From: Mycobacterium sp. GA-1841 | Lineage (GTDB): Bacteria; Actinomycetota; Actinomycetes; Mycobacteriales; Mycobacteriaceae | DNA: 64,000 nt | Direction: 5' to 3' | Assembly: GCF_001954135.1 (NCBI RefSeq) | Contig: NZ_MBEQ01000003.1 | Span: 33,196-97,195 of the forward strand | In this document: piece after piece, positions 9,328-17,017 of the stretch | How positions within the stretch are numbered: position 1 is the stretch's first letter | How the letters are laid out: each line of letters opens with the position of its first letter | Notes under the pieces: generated by a model | What the model was told of the DNA's origin: nothing | Databases searched by the model: none | The model's input: only the letters and a program-made list of their open reading frames with translations | Program-made: the position numbers and the translations under genes

Positions 9328-10445
9328 CGGGTCCGGGCCCGCGGCTGTTGTCCCGCTATCGTCAACTGCCCCCGAGCATGTCGGGTCGGTTTCGGCATGA
9401 TCCGATGATCGGCCTGGCAGAGATCACGATCTCCACGATGTGGGCCGTCAGCCGCTATCTGCGCCGACCCAGTCTGCCACCCGAACTCGATCACACGATC
9501 ACGTTGACCGTGGCCGAGCGGGAGGTGGTCGCCCACGATCAGGACGTCATCGCCCTGACCCTCGCCGCTGCCGACGGCGGCCCACTGCCGCGGTGGCATC
9601 CCGGTGCACACATCGATCTCCACCTGGCCAGCGGCCGAATTCGCCAGTACTCGTTGTGCGGTGATCCCACGGTGACCGACAGTTATCGAATTGCGGTGCG
9701 CCGCATACCCACTGGCGGTGGCGGATCTCTCGAGGTGCATGACAGCCTTGCCGTCGGCACGCGGGTCGGCACACACGGTCCGCGCAACGCGTTCGCCCTC
9801 ACGGTTCCCGGCTACGGCTCCCCCGCCCAACGGTTCCGGTTCATCGCCGGCGGGATCGGCATCACCCCGATCCTGCCGATGCTGGGCCTGGCCGCCCGGT
9901 TGGGGGTCGACTGGTCGATGGTCTACACCGGGCGCACCCGGGACAGCTTGCCGTTCCTCGATGAACTGGCCCGGTTCGGTGACCGGATCGAGGTGCGCAC
10001 TGACGATGTCCACGGCCTGCCCGCCCCCGAGGATCTGCTGGGCGCCTGCCCCGATGGCACCACGGTGTACGCCTGTGGCCCGGCGCCGATGTTGACCGGT
10101 GTGCGCAGCGCCCTGGTCGGCAGGGACGACGTCGAGCTGCATTTCGAACGGTTCGCCGCGCCACCGGTTGTCGACGGTGCCGAGTTCTCGGTCACGATCG
10201 GCTCGACCGGTGCGGACGTGACGGTCGCCGGCGACGAGACGTTGCTGGCCGCGCTGGGACGAGCCGGGGTGAACGCCCCGTACTCGTGCCGGCAGGGGTT
10301 CTGCGGCACCTGCCGGATTCGGGCCACCGATGGGACAGTGGAACACCGCGACACGTTGTTGACCGACCCGGAGCGCGAAGCCGGTTATCTGTTGACCTGT
10401 GTGTCGCGGGCCGAGGCGGGGCAACGGTTGACCCTCGACCTCTGA
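9324..10445 (+). CDS. Ferredoxin reductase with C-terminal [2Fe-2S] domain (PDR/VanB type)
   Basis: A 373-residue electron-transfer protein starting at GTG 9324, inside the stop of the di-iron gene. After an N-terminal extension of about 55 residues come a flavin-binding barrel with RQYSLCGDP, an NAD(P)H domain (FIAGGIGITPILPM) and a plant-type ferredoxin domain. Its cysteines at 322, 327, 330 and 359 match CX4CX2CX28C. It would carry electrons from NAD(P)H through flavin to [2Fe-2S] and on to a partner, most simply the protein encoded just upstream. Mycobacterial relatives include Rv3230c, which serves the desaturase DesA3. Confidence 0.92.
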   Translation: MTGPGPRLLSRYRQLPPSMSGRFRHDPMIGLAEITISTMWAVSRYLRRPSLPPELDHTITLTVAEREVVAHDQDVIALTLAAADGGPLPRWHPGAHIDLHLASGRIRQYSLCGDPTVTDSYRIAVRRIPTGGGGSLEVHDSLAVGTRVGTHGPRNAFALTVPGYGSPAQRFRFIAGGIGITPILPMLGLAARLGVDWSMVYTGRTRDSLPFLDELARFGDRIEVRTDDVHGLPAPEDLLGACPDGTTVYACGPAPMLTGVRSALVGRDDVELHFERFAAPPVVDGAEFSVTIGSTGADVTVAGDETLLAALGRAGVNAPYSCRQGFCGTCRIRATDGTVEHRDTLLTDPEREAGYLLTCVSRAEAGQRLTLDL

Positions 10446-10449
10446 GTGG

Positions 10450-10938
10450 TCAACTGCCGCCTTCGCCGTACCCGGCGACTACGGGTGCGGCCATCAATTG
10501 ATCCAGCAGCGGACGTTGCCCGGTCAGTAGCTTTTCCCGCGCAACCGCCACCGGAACCCATGCCACACGGTCGATTTCGGGAAACTCGACCAGGCGCCCG
10601 GACCCTTTCGGCAACTCCACGGTGAAGGTGTTGCTGACTGCCGCGGCCGGGTCGAAATCTCCGTGCACCGCGAACGCGGTGACCACCTTGCCACCCGCCT
10701 GCTTCACCGGGGTCAGATCGATGCGCGGTCCGGCAGGCGGCGGCGAGCCGAGTTCCTCGGCGAACTCACGTTGCGCCGCAAGCCATGGGTCTTCGCCCTC
10801 GGTGTACTCCCCCTTCGGCACCGACCACGCTCCGGCGTCCTTGCGAGCCCAGAACGGTCCGCCCGGATGGGCGATCAACACCTCCACCGCAGTTCCGACA
10901 AACCGGTACAGCAATACACCGGCGCTCAGCTTGGCCAC
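10450..10938 (-). CDS. Nudix hydrolase
   Basis: A Nudix-fold pyrophosphohydrolase of about 162 residues. The full Nudix box GX5EX7REUXEEXGU is present as GEYTEGE...REFAEELGS. The family hydrolyses nucleoside diphosphate-linked compounds using Mg ions. The start is uncertain. GTG at 10938 matches where relatives begin (AKLSAGVLLYR), while the frame stays open to 11028 with an upstream ATG. Neither has a convincing ribosome binding site. It converges on the reductase gene, 4 bases apart. The substrate is unknown. Confidence 0.85.
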   Translation of the reverse strand: MAKLSAGVLLYRFVGTAVEVLIAHPGGPFWARKDAGAWSVPKGEYTEGEDPWLAAQREFAEELGSPPPAGPRIDLTPVKQAGGKVVTAFAVHGDFDPAAAVSNTFTVELPKGSGRLVEFPEIDRVAWVPVAVAREKLLTGQRPLLDQLMAAPVVAGYGEGGS

Positions 10939-11218
10939 CGGGTGCACGCTACGCGATGAGCCGATCGCTGCGATTCGTCGAGCGTTGTCGGTGATGTACG
11001 ACACTTTGCTGTCGAGAAGGTGGTCCACCTCACCCCACCGGCGCTGCGGTCATGTGACGCAGCCCTCGTCAAGGGTTTTCGGTCAGCCGGAATTTTAATT
11101 GTGAACTCCCGGTTAATCAGGAGGTAACACCTAAAAATGACTGGCGATGGCGCTTTGGGCGGGCCGCCGTCGTCGGTCGTGACGCGACACAACAGAAGAG
11201 TGAAAGAAGGCACGAAAG

Positions 11219-11518
11219 ATGATGAGGATTGCGTTTGCTACTGCATTCGCAGGCGCCGCTGCCGCGGCGGTAATCGGCCTGGCCGCACCCGCTCAGGCGG
11301 CACCGACCGGCCCGGCCAACGCCGAGCAGACGATCAGCCAACTGGAGGCGCAGGGCTACAAGGTGATCGTCAACCACGTCGGTTCCACCCCGCTGAACAA
11401 GGCATCGGTAGTGGCCGTGCGCCCGGGTCAAACCTACAGCCGGACGGATTCCAGCAGCCCCGGCGGCGATCTGCAGACCACCGTTTTGAACAAGACAGTT
11501 TACGTCGATGTGAAGTAA
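11219..11518 (+). CDS. Small exported mycobacterial protein
   Basis: A 99-residue secreted protein with a clear signal peptide (residues 1-28, Ala-rich, ending QAAPT). The mature part starts NAEQTISQLEAQGYKV and has the sequence feel of the small PASTA-like proteins common in mycobacteria. ATG at 11219 is followed directly by a second ATG. AGAAGG lies 8 bases upstream. A perfect hairpin terminator follows the gene, so it is probably a single, well-expressed transcript. Function is not known. Upstream, 11122-11132 holds the small palindrome AGGT-AAC-ACCT next to AT-rich DNA, a possible promoter or operator region. Confidence 0.85.
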   Translation: MMRIAFATAFAGAAAAAVIGLAAPAQAAPTGPANAEQTISQLEAQGYKVIVNHVGSTPLNKASVVAVRPGQTYSRTDSSSPGGDLQTTVLNKTVYVDVK

Positions 11519-11539
11519 GCCCAAACATCGCGAAACATC

Positions 11540-11572
11540 AAGAAGGGACGCCCTTTTCGGGCGTCCCTTCTT
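11540..11572 (+). terminator. Intrinsic terminator hairpin after small exported protein gene
   Basis: A perfect 14-bp stem AAGAAGGGACGCCC pairs with GGGCGTCCCTTCTT around a TTTTC loop. It lies 21 bases after the stop at 11518 and 47 bases before the next start. The 3' arm ends in TTCTT rather than a long T run, as is common for mycobacterial terminators. Confidence 0.85.
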
Positions 11573-11619
11573 GGTGTCCGGGCGAAGTGGCCGAGACGTT
11601 GCGCGCTAAAGTCGCCGAC

Positions 11620-12390
11620 GTGCGACGTTTCTCCCGCTATGTCGCCCTTGGCGACAGCCAGACCGAAGGGCTCTGGGACGGCGACGACACCGTCGGTCTG
11701 ACCGGTTTCGCCGACCGGCTCGCGTCCCGCCTCGATGAGCTCTATCCGGGTTTGGGTTATGCCAATCTGGCCGTCCGGGGCCACCGGATCGGCAATGTGC
11801 TGCACACCCAACTGCCGGCGGCACTGTCGATGCGTCCGGACCTCGTCACCGTCTGCATCGGGATGAACGACGTGACCCGGCCGGGGCGTTCGTTCCAGCG
11901 CGCACTGGGCGACTTGGGTCAGCTCTACGGCACGCTGGCTGAATCCGGTGCCACGGTCGTCACCACGACATTCCCCGACATCACCCAGATTCTGCCGGTG
12001 GGCCGCTTGCTCGGCCGGCGGGTCGTCCGGATCAATGCAGTGATCAATGACGCAGCCGATCGATACGGGTTTCGCCTCGTGGATCTCTATTCGGCTCCCT
12101 CGATGCGTGAGCCGCAAACGTGGAGCGCCGACCGGGTGCACGGCTCGTCCCGGGGACACGAGTTGTTCGCCGCGGCGGCGGCCGAAGCACTGGAATTGCC
12201 CGGCAGCGATCATGATTGGGCGCTGGCCAACGAACCGGCCCAGGCCCAGGCGATTCGGTCCCGGGCCTACTCGCAGGTGTTGTGGACGCAAAACATGCTG
12301 ATGTCGTGGCTGTGGCGCCACCTTCGCGGCCGATCGGGCGGTGCGGGCCGCCTGCCGCGACGGCCCGACCTGATGTTCCCCGGCGGCTGA
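11620..12390 (+). CDS. SGNH/GDSL-family esterase
   Basis: A 256-residue SGNH hydrolase. Block I is ALGDSQTEG with the catalytic Ser near residue 12, block II has the Gly in AVRGHRIGN, block III is IGMND, and block V SADRVHGSS supplies the Asp-x-x-His dyad. There is no signal peptide, so it is likely cytosolic. About 50 residues at the C-terminus are Arg/Gly/Pro-rich. GTG at 11620 fits the family start. TTG at 11599 in the same frame is a weaker option. The family covers lipases, acyl-esterases and sugar deacetylases. The natural substrate is unknown. Confidence 0.88.
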   Translation: MRRFSRYVALGDSQTEGLWDGDDTVGLTGFADRLASRLDELYPGLGYANLAVRGHRIGNVLHTQLPAALSMRPDLVTVCIGMNDVTRPGRSFQRALGDLGQLYGTLAESGATVVTTTFPDITQILPVGRLLGRRVVRINAVINDAADRYGFRLVDLYSAPSMREPQTWSADRVHGSSRGHELFAAAAAEALELPGSDHDWALANEPAQAQAIRSRAYSQVLWTQNMLMSWLWRHLRGRSGGAGRLPRRPDLMFPGG

Positions 12391-12402
12391 GCGGCCCCTC
12401 GG

Positions 12403-12966
12403 TCAGATGCCGGTCCAGGCGGACTCGAGCTCTTTGGCGACGTCGATCACCTTGGCCTGTTCCGCGCCGGGGCTGTCGATCTCACCGGCCACGTGCGCGG
12501 CGATGAACCGTTTGATCTCGGCGTCGACTCCGGCCAGGATGCGCAGCACCTCGGCGCGTAGCGACGTGGAGGTGACATGGATCGAGATGTCGGACGGGCG
12601 CGGTTTCTTGACGTCGAGGATCAGCAGCAGCGGCTCGGCGGCCAAAGCCGTGGCCCGCAGGGCGATTTCGCCGAACACCATGAACTTGGGCCGGTCGATG
12701 CGGAGGTCGATCACCATGTCGATCTCCAGCGGTATCCGGATGGAGAACGTGATGGTGTCACCGACGATGCGGTTGACCCGGGGCTTTTGAATCTTGACCC
12801 GCGCGGTGACCTTGGCGATTTTCCCCGGCCCCTGGGCGATGGGTCCCATTTCGAACTCGTCACCGGCGATCGCCCCGATGGCGTCACCGACCCGGTCTTC
12901 GGAGACGGCCACCTCGAAGAACCGACGGCCGAATTCCTCGTAGGTGATGTATGCGTGGTCAGCCAT
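12403..12966 (-). CDS. Conserved mycobacterial hypothetical protein
   Basis: A 187-residue soluble protein that opens MADHAYITYEEFGRRFFE. It has a beta-rich middle (KVTARVKIQKPRVNRIVGDT, then IDMVIDLRID) and a helical C-terminal third. It looks like a lipid/START-like or adaptor domain, but I do not recognise a named family. ATG at 12966 has AGAAGG close upstream. The next gene on the same strand begins 60 bases further upstream in transcription order, so the two may form an operon. Confidence 0.8.
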   Translation of the reverse strand: MADHAYITYEEFGRRFFEVAVSEDRVGDAIGAIAGDEFEMGPIAQGPGKIAKVTARVKIQKPRVNRIVGDTITFSIRIPLEIDMVIDLRIDRPKFMVFGEIALRATALAAEPLLLILDVKKPRPSDISIHVTSTSLRAEVLRILAGVDAEIKRFIAAHVAGEIDSPGAEQAKVIDVAKELESAWTGI

Positions 12967-13026
12967 GATCCTTCTACGGTCTCATGGCGGCGTCGAGGCG
13001 GGTCGCAGCCTGGCCGGAAGTCCCGC

Positions 13027-13827
13027 TCACGTCGCATCCGTGTAGTACCGCACCCGCGAGATCGCAAGTGGCCTGCCGGCGAACTCGGCGATCAGCACCG
13101 CGCGTCGCCCGCCGTTGTCCAGCCCGACCGCCACGCTGGATCCCGACGCGATCAGCTTGTGCCACGCTGCGCCCGCGGTGCGCTGGACCAAACCGGACGT
13201 GGTCATCGGTACGTCGTCACCGCGGCGGATGGCGGCGTCGGTTCCGAGGCGTCGCTGCACCGCAACCGCGTCACCCGCACACAGATCATCGAGCAGTCCG
13301 GGCATCAGGCGCTTACCCGCCCGGCCGTGGCCGCCGAGGCCCTTCGCGAAGCCGACCGCACCGACCGGCCCCTGGTTCCGCAGCAGCGCCCCGGCCAGGC
13401 GCAGACCGACCGGCAGCGCTCCGGCGCCGGCGCGGGCGAACTGCCCGATCATCGACGGCAGTTCCCAGTACGCCTGCAATTCCTCGATGGCCGGCCCGGT
13501 CGGGCCGGGTGTGACGACGTAGCGCAGGTAGGCCGGGATTCGCATGGTGACCGACGCGCTCATGGTGACCTCAAGCTCCAGGTCGCGGATCACCGTGGCG
13601 CCGGCGACGATGTCGGCATCGCGATGGAACGTGATGTCACGCGGGGCGATGAAGGTGTCGTAGAACCGTCCGATCTCGACCTGTCCCCGGTGTGGCTGCG
13701 AGCCCACCGGATCTTCGACCCGTCCGCCCGCAGCGAACAATCCCACCCACTGTGCGCGGTCGTGTGCGCCCGCTGCCTGCGGTGACAACTCGACGGTGGC
13801 TAACAGGTCATCCCGTGTGAAGGCCAT
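13027..13827 (-). CDS. SnoaL/NTF2-like (ketosteroid-isomerase-fold) protein
   Basis: A 266-residue protein. The first 130 residues read as an NTF2/SnoaL-like fold (LSPQAAGAHDRAQWVGLFAAGG, then IGRFYDTFIAP and a final beta hairpin). The rest contains a Gly/Ala/Leu-rich linker and a second beta-rich block that may be another NTF2-like copy. Such folds serve as isomerases, cyclases or dehydratases on polycyclic substrates, so steroid or polyketide chemistry is possible but unproven. ATG at 13827 lacks a strong ribosome binding site. It is likely co-transcribed with the hypothetical gene at 12403. Confidence 0.75.
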   Translation of the reverse strand: MAFTRDDLLATVELSPQAAGAHDRAQWVGLFAAGGRVEDPVGSQPHRGQVEIGRFYDTFIAPRDITFHRDADIVAGATVIRDLELEVTMSASVTMRIPAYLRYVVTPGPTGPAIEELQAYWELPSMIGQFARAGAGALPVGLRLAGALLRNQGPVGAVGFAKGLGGHGRAGKRLMPGLLDDLCAGDAVAVQRRLGTDAAIRRGDDVPMTTSGLVQRTAGAAWHKLIASGSSVAVGLDNGGRRAVLIAEFAGRPLAISRVRYYTDAT

Positions 13828-13912
13828 CTGTTTCGTTTACCATCCCGCCCGCCGCCAAGTGCGCGCACACTGGTGTTTGACACGTCCGAAGCCCACCACC
13901 GAGGAGAGCGCA

Positions 13913-14299
13913 ATGAGTGGCAGTGGACCGTTCGGGTTCGATCCCGAGGATTTCGACCGCGTCGCCCGGGAGGCCGGTGAGGGCCTGCGCGAAGCTCTCG
14001 ACGGGCTGGGTCGGTTTCTCAACAACCCGGGTCAGGGTGTCGGCTGGGCAGGCCTGCTCGACGAGGTGGCCAGGTTCTCCCGGCCCAGGAGCGAGCCAGA
14101 GACCACCGGCGAGGCGGGCGACGGTGTCTGGGCGATCTACACCGTCGACGACACCGGCGGAGCCCACATCGAGCAGGTTTATCGCAGTGAGCTCGAAGCG
14201 CTGCGGGCCAATGCCGGCAACACCGATCCGGGCCGCCGGGTGCGGTTCCTGCCGTATGGCATCGCGGTCAGCGTGCTCGACGCCAATACCGGCGAGTAA
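13913..14299 (+). CDS. Conserved mycobacterial hypothetical protein
   Basis: A 128-residue acidic protein starting at ATG 13913, with GAGGAGAG five bases before it. The N-terminal half is Gly/Phe/Asp-rich with an amphipathic helix (VAREAGEGLREALDGLGRFL). The C-terminal half is a compact alpha/beta unit (VWAIYTVDDTGGAHIEQVYR, then VRFLPYGIAVSVLD). No signal peptide or membrane helix is seen. I do not recognise the family. It diverges from the SnoaL-like gene, with start codons about 85 bases apart. Confidence 0.75.
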   Translation: MSGSGPFGFDPEDFDRVAREAGEGLREALDGLGRFLNNPGQGVGWAGLLDEVARFSRPRSEPETTGEAGDGVWAIYTVDDTGGAHIEQVYRSELEALRANAGNTDPGRRVRFLPYGIAVSVLDANTGE

Positions 14300-14353
14300 C
14301 AACGGCCCCGAATGCCGACTGCTCGGCTCGGTGACCGGCTAGGCTCTTGCCCC

Positions 14354-14791
14354 ATGATTCGCGAGTTCTTCGGTGCAACGGCGGTCGCGGCAGCGGCACT
14401 GGCCACGGCGCTGTCGCTGGCACCGGGTGCGGCCGCCGACGACAACAGCAACATGTACCCGGACAACCCGGGCCGCTACCCCACCGATGTGCCGGGGATG
14501 AGCTACGAGGCGTCCAACGGCGCGCCGTGTTACAGCTGGGAACGCAACGTGTTCGGCCGCGGACCGGGCGGCACGGCGATGCAGTGCCGGTGGATTCCCA
14601 ATCAGTGGCCGCCGGTCTACACCGGCTTTTGGACCTACGCCTATCCGTTGCACGGCGTGCAGGAGATCGGCTCGCCGTGCCCCGGCCCGCAGGCTGCGGC
14701 GCAGTCGCCCGACGGCCGGCCGATGCTGTGCGTCGGCGCGCAGGGCTGGCAGCCCGGCGTACTCACCGGTGACGGGTTCTTCCCGAGCTGA
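14354..14791 (+). CDS. Small exported Trp/Pro-rich protein
   Basis: A 145-residue secreted protein with a signal peptide (residues 1-28, ending GAAADD). The mature part is rich in Tyr, Trp, Pro and Gly, with four cysteines spaced to allow two disulfides. It resembles the small exported proteins of unknown function that mycobacteria encode in many copies. ATG at 14354 follows a short 54-base gap after the previous gene, and the upstream sequence CTTGCCCC is not a good ribosome binding site. Confidence 0.75.
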   Translation: MIREFFGATAVAAAALATALSLAPGAAADDNSNMYPDNPGRYPTDVPGMSYEASNGAPCYSWERNVFGRGPGGTAMQCRWIPNQWPPVYTGFWTYAYPLHGVQEIGSPCPGPQAAAQSPDGRPMLCVGAQGWQPGVLTGDGFFPS

Positions 14792-14810
14792 GGTCCGGGT
14801 CAAACCTCAC

Positions 14811-14843
14811 CGGCCATACACATAATCGATCGGTGTATGGTCG
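14811..14843. promoter_or_regulatory. Inverted repeat upstream of acyl-CoA ligase gene (candidate operator)
   Basis: CCATACAC at 14814-14821 and GTGTATGG at 14833-14840 form a perfect 8-bp inverted repeat with an 11-base spacer. It extends to 10 of 11 matches over 14811-14843. It lies 33 bases before the ligase start, where a TetR- or GntR-type repressor would act. No regulator gene adjoins it. Confidence 0.5.
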
Positions 14844-14875
14844 GTAGGCCCGAATCCGCGCACACCAGGAGTGCC

Positions 14876-16543
14876 ATGAGCGCTGACGTGAAATTCGATC
14901 TGTCCACAGTGTTCTCGACGGTGGCGCAAGCCATCGGCGATCAGACCTTCCTGGTGTGGCGGGACCGGCGGTTGACCTACCGCGAATTCGATTCCCGCGT
15001 CGACGGTTTCGCCCACTACCTGGTCTCTGCCGGCCTCGGCGCCCACACCGAGCGCGACGCGCTGGCCGGGCACGAGTCCGGTCAGGATCACCTCGGCATC
15101 TATCTGCGCAACGGCAACGAGTACCTGGAATCGATGATCGGCAGCTACCGCGCGCGGGTGGCTCCGTTCAACGTCAGCTACCGCTACGTGGAAGAGGAAC
15201 TGCTCTACCTGCTGGCCGACTCCAACGCCCGGGCGGTGATCTACAACGCCGAGTTCGCCCCCCGGGTGGCCGCGATCCGCGACCGGCTGCCGAACCTGCA
15301 AGTGCTCATCCAGGTGGCCGACGATTCCGGCAATGAGCTGCTGCCCGGTGCGGTCGACTACGAGACGATTCTGAAAACCCCGCCGCCGCAAGCCGGTATG
15401 CCCACGCCCTCGGGTGACGACCTGTACATCCTGTACACCGGCGGCACCACGGGCATGCCCAAGGGCGTGCTGTGGCGCCAGCACGACATCTTCCTGTCGT
15501 CGATGGGCGGGCGCCCGTTCGGCAGCGACACGTTCCTGGCCTCGTACGAGGAACTCGCCGAGCGGGCCGCCAATGCCGGCGGTGGATTGTCACTGTTGAT
15601 GATCCCGCCGTTCATGCACGGCGCCGCACAGTGGGCCGCCTACAACGCCGTCACCATGGGCGGCAAGCTGGTGATCCCCGACGATGTGGTGCGGATGCGT
15701 CCGGACAACGTCCTGCAGTTGGCCGAACGCGAACGGGTGCTGAGCATCCCGGTGGTGGGCGACGCGATCGCCCGGCCGCTGGTCGACGAGATCGAGAAGG
15801 GCGGTTACGACCTGTCGGGTCTGTTCACCATCACCAACGGCGGCGCGCCGCTGTCACCGACCGTCCGTAAACGCATCCTGACCGCGCTGCCGCACCTGAC
15901 GCTGCTCGACGCCGTCGGCGCATCGGAATCCGGTGCGCAGATGAGCACGTTCTCCACCGCCGGCGGTGAGAGCGAGGCCGCGACATTCACCCCGCAGTCC
16001 GACACCGGTGTGGTGGCCGAGGATCTGTCCCGGGTCCTCGGGCCCGGTGAGGGCGGCGGCTGGCTGGCACGGCGGGATCTGATCCCACTGGGCTACCTCG
16101 GCGACGAGGCCAAAACCGCGCGGACGTTCCCGACCATCGACGGGGTGCGCTGGTCGGTTCCGGGTGACCGCGCGAATGTGTTGGACGACGGGCGCATTCA
16201 ACTGCTGGGTCGTGATTCGGTCACCATCAACTCCGGTGGGGAGAAGATCTTCGTCGAGGAGGTCGAGCGGGCCATCGCCGCACATCCCGCGGTGTACGAC
16301 GTGGTGGTGGTCGGCCGGCCGTCGGAACGTTGGGGCAGCGAGGTCGTGGCGGTGGTGCAGTTCGCCGAGGGCGCGTCGGCCTCCGACGACGAACTCGTTG
16401 CGGTGTGTCAGCAGTCGATCGCCCGCTACAAGATTCCCAAGGCCTTCATCCGGTCACCGCAGATTGTGCGCTCCCCCGCCGGCAAGGCCGATTACCGTTG
16501 GGCCAAATCGGTGGCCACCGAGCATGCCGAGGCGGTCAGCTAG
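14876..16543 (+). CDS. AMP-forming fatty acid/steroid-CoA ligase (FadD19/FadD17-like)
   Basis: A 555-residue ANL-superfamily ligase that activates a carboxylic acid to its acyl-CoA with ATP. The phosphate-binding loop YTGGTTGMPKGVLWR sits near residues 184-198. The adenylate motif region (LLDAVGASESG) and the hinge/C-terminal lid with GRDSVTINSGGEKIFVEEVE follow in the usual order. The sequence is closest in feel to the FadD19/FadD17 group, linked to sterol side-chain acids. ATG at 14876 has AGGAG four bases upstream. The neighbourhood (SRPBCC, P450, second ligase, SDR) supports a lipid or steroid catabolic role by inference. A palindrome lies just upstream. Confidence 0.92.
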   Translation: MSADVKFDLSTVFSTVAQAIGDQTFLVWRDRRLTYREFDSRVDGFAHYLVSAGLGAHTERDALAGHESGQDHLGIYLRNGNEYLESMIGSYRARVAPFNVSYRYVEEELLYLLADSNARAVIYNAEFAPRVAAIRDRLPNLQVLIQVADDSGNELLPGAVDYETILKTPPPQAGMPTPSGDDLYILYTGGTTGMPKGVLWRQHDIFLSSMGGRPFGSDTFLASYEELAERAANAGGGLSLLMIPPFMHGAAQWAAYNAVTMGGKLVIPDDVVRMRPDNVLQLAERERVLSIPVVGDAIARPLVDEIEKGGYDLSGLFTITNGGAPLSPTVRKRILTALPHLTLLDAVGASESGAQMSTFSTAGGESEAATFTPQSDTGVVAEDLSRVLGPGEGGGWLARRDLIPLGYLGDEAKTARTFPTIDGVRWSVPGDRANVLDDGRIQLLGRDSVTINSGGEKIFVEEVERAIAAHPAVYDVVVVGRPSERWGSEVVAVVQFAEGASASDDELVAVCQQSIARYKIPKAFIRSPQIVRSPAGKADYRWAKSVATEHAEAVS

Positions 16544-16998
16544 GCAGCGAGCACTTTTGCGATCGCGGCCAGCATCGTGGAGTGCGCGGCCACCGCCTGG
16601 GTCACGGTGATGCCCAACAATGGCCGGGGCGCGGCGACGGTCAGCTCTTCCGTGATTCTGGTTCCGGTGTCGGTCGCGGCGAAATCCACCCGACTGTCCA
16701 ACGTCACCTGCGGGAACTGCCGAGCCTGTGCCAGCACCGGGCCGGAGCCGGGAACGGTGAGGCAGGCCCGATAGGTGATCGGAATCATGAACGGCCCCAA
16801 CGGGATCCGGTCGCGTACACGGTACTCCTGCCGGTAACCGTCGGTCAGTTCAACCCGGGCCACGTTCTGTACCCACTGCACCAGCGGATGAACTTGCGAG
16901 ATGTTGTCCAGGTCGACGTAGAACGCCCGGACCCGCGCCGGCGGGGCTGGCACCTCGGCGCTGACACTGCGCCGAGCCTGCCTGATCCAGAGACTCAC
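16540..16998 (-). CDS. SRPBCC (polyketide cyclase/START-like) protein
   Basis: A 152-residue SRPBCC-fold protein. It begins with the typical first strand and helix (SVSAEVPAPPARVRAFYVDLDNISQVHPLVQWVQ), continues with a curved beta sheet and ends in a long C-terminal helix. The fold binds hydrophobic ligands. GTG at 16998 is the likely start. The gene follows the P450 with a 19-base gap, so the two should be one transcript. The SRPBCC protein could present or sequester the P450 substrate. Its stop overlaps that of the convergent ligase (CTAG). Confidence 0.85.
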   Translation of the reverse strand: MSLWIRQARRSVSAEVPAPPARVRAFYVDLDNISQVHPLVQWVQNVARVELTDGYRQEYRVRDRIPLGPFMIPITYRACLTVPGSGPVLAQARQFPQVTLDSRVDFAATDTGTRITEELTVAAPRPLLGITVTQAVAAHSTMLAAIAKVLAA

Positions 16999-17017
16999 CT
17001 GAGTCAGTCCACCACAA

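Noticed and set aside
11119..11139. AGGAGG followed by an ATG at 11137 as a gene start
   Set aside because: The frame runs out of phase through the small exported protein gene and its terminator before reaching the SGNH gene. The SGNH domain begins at about 11620.
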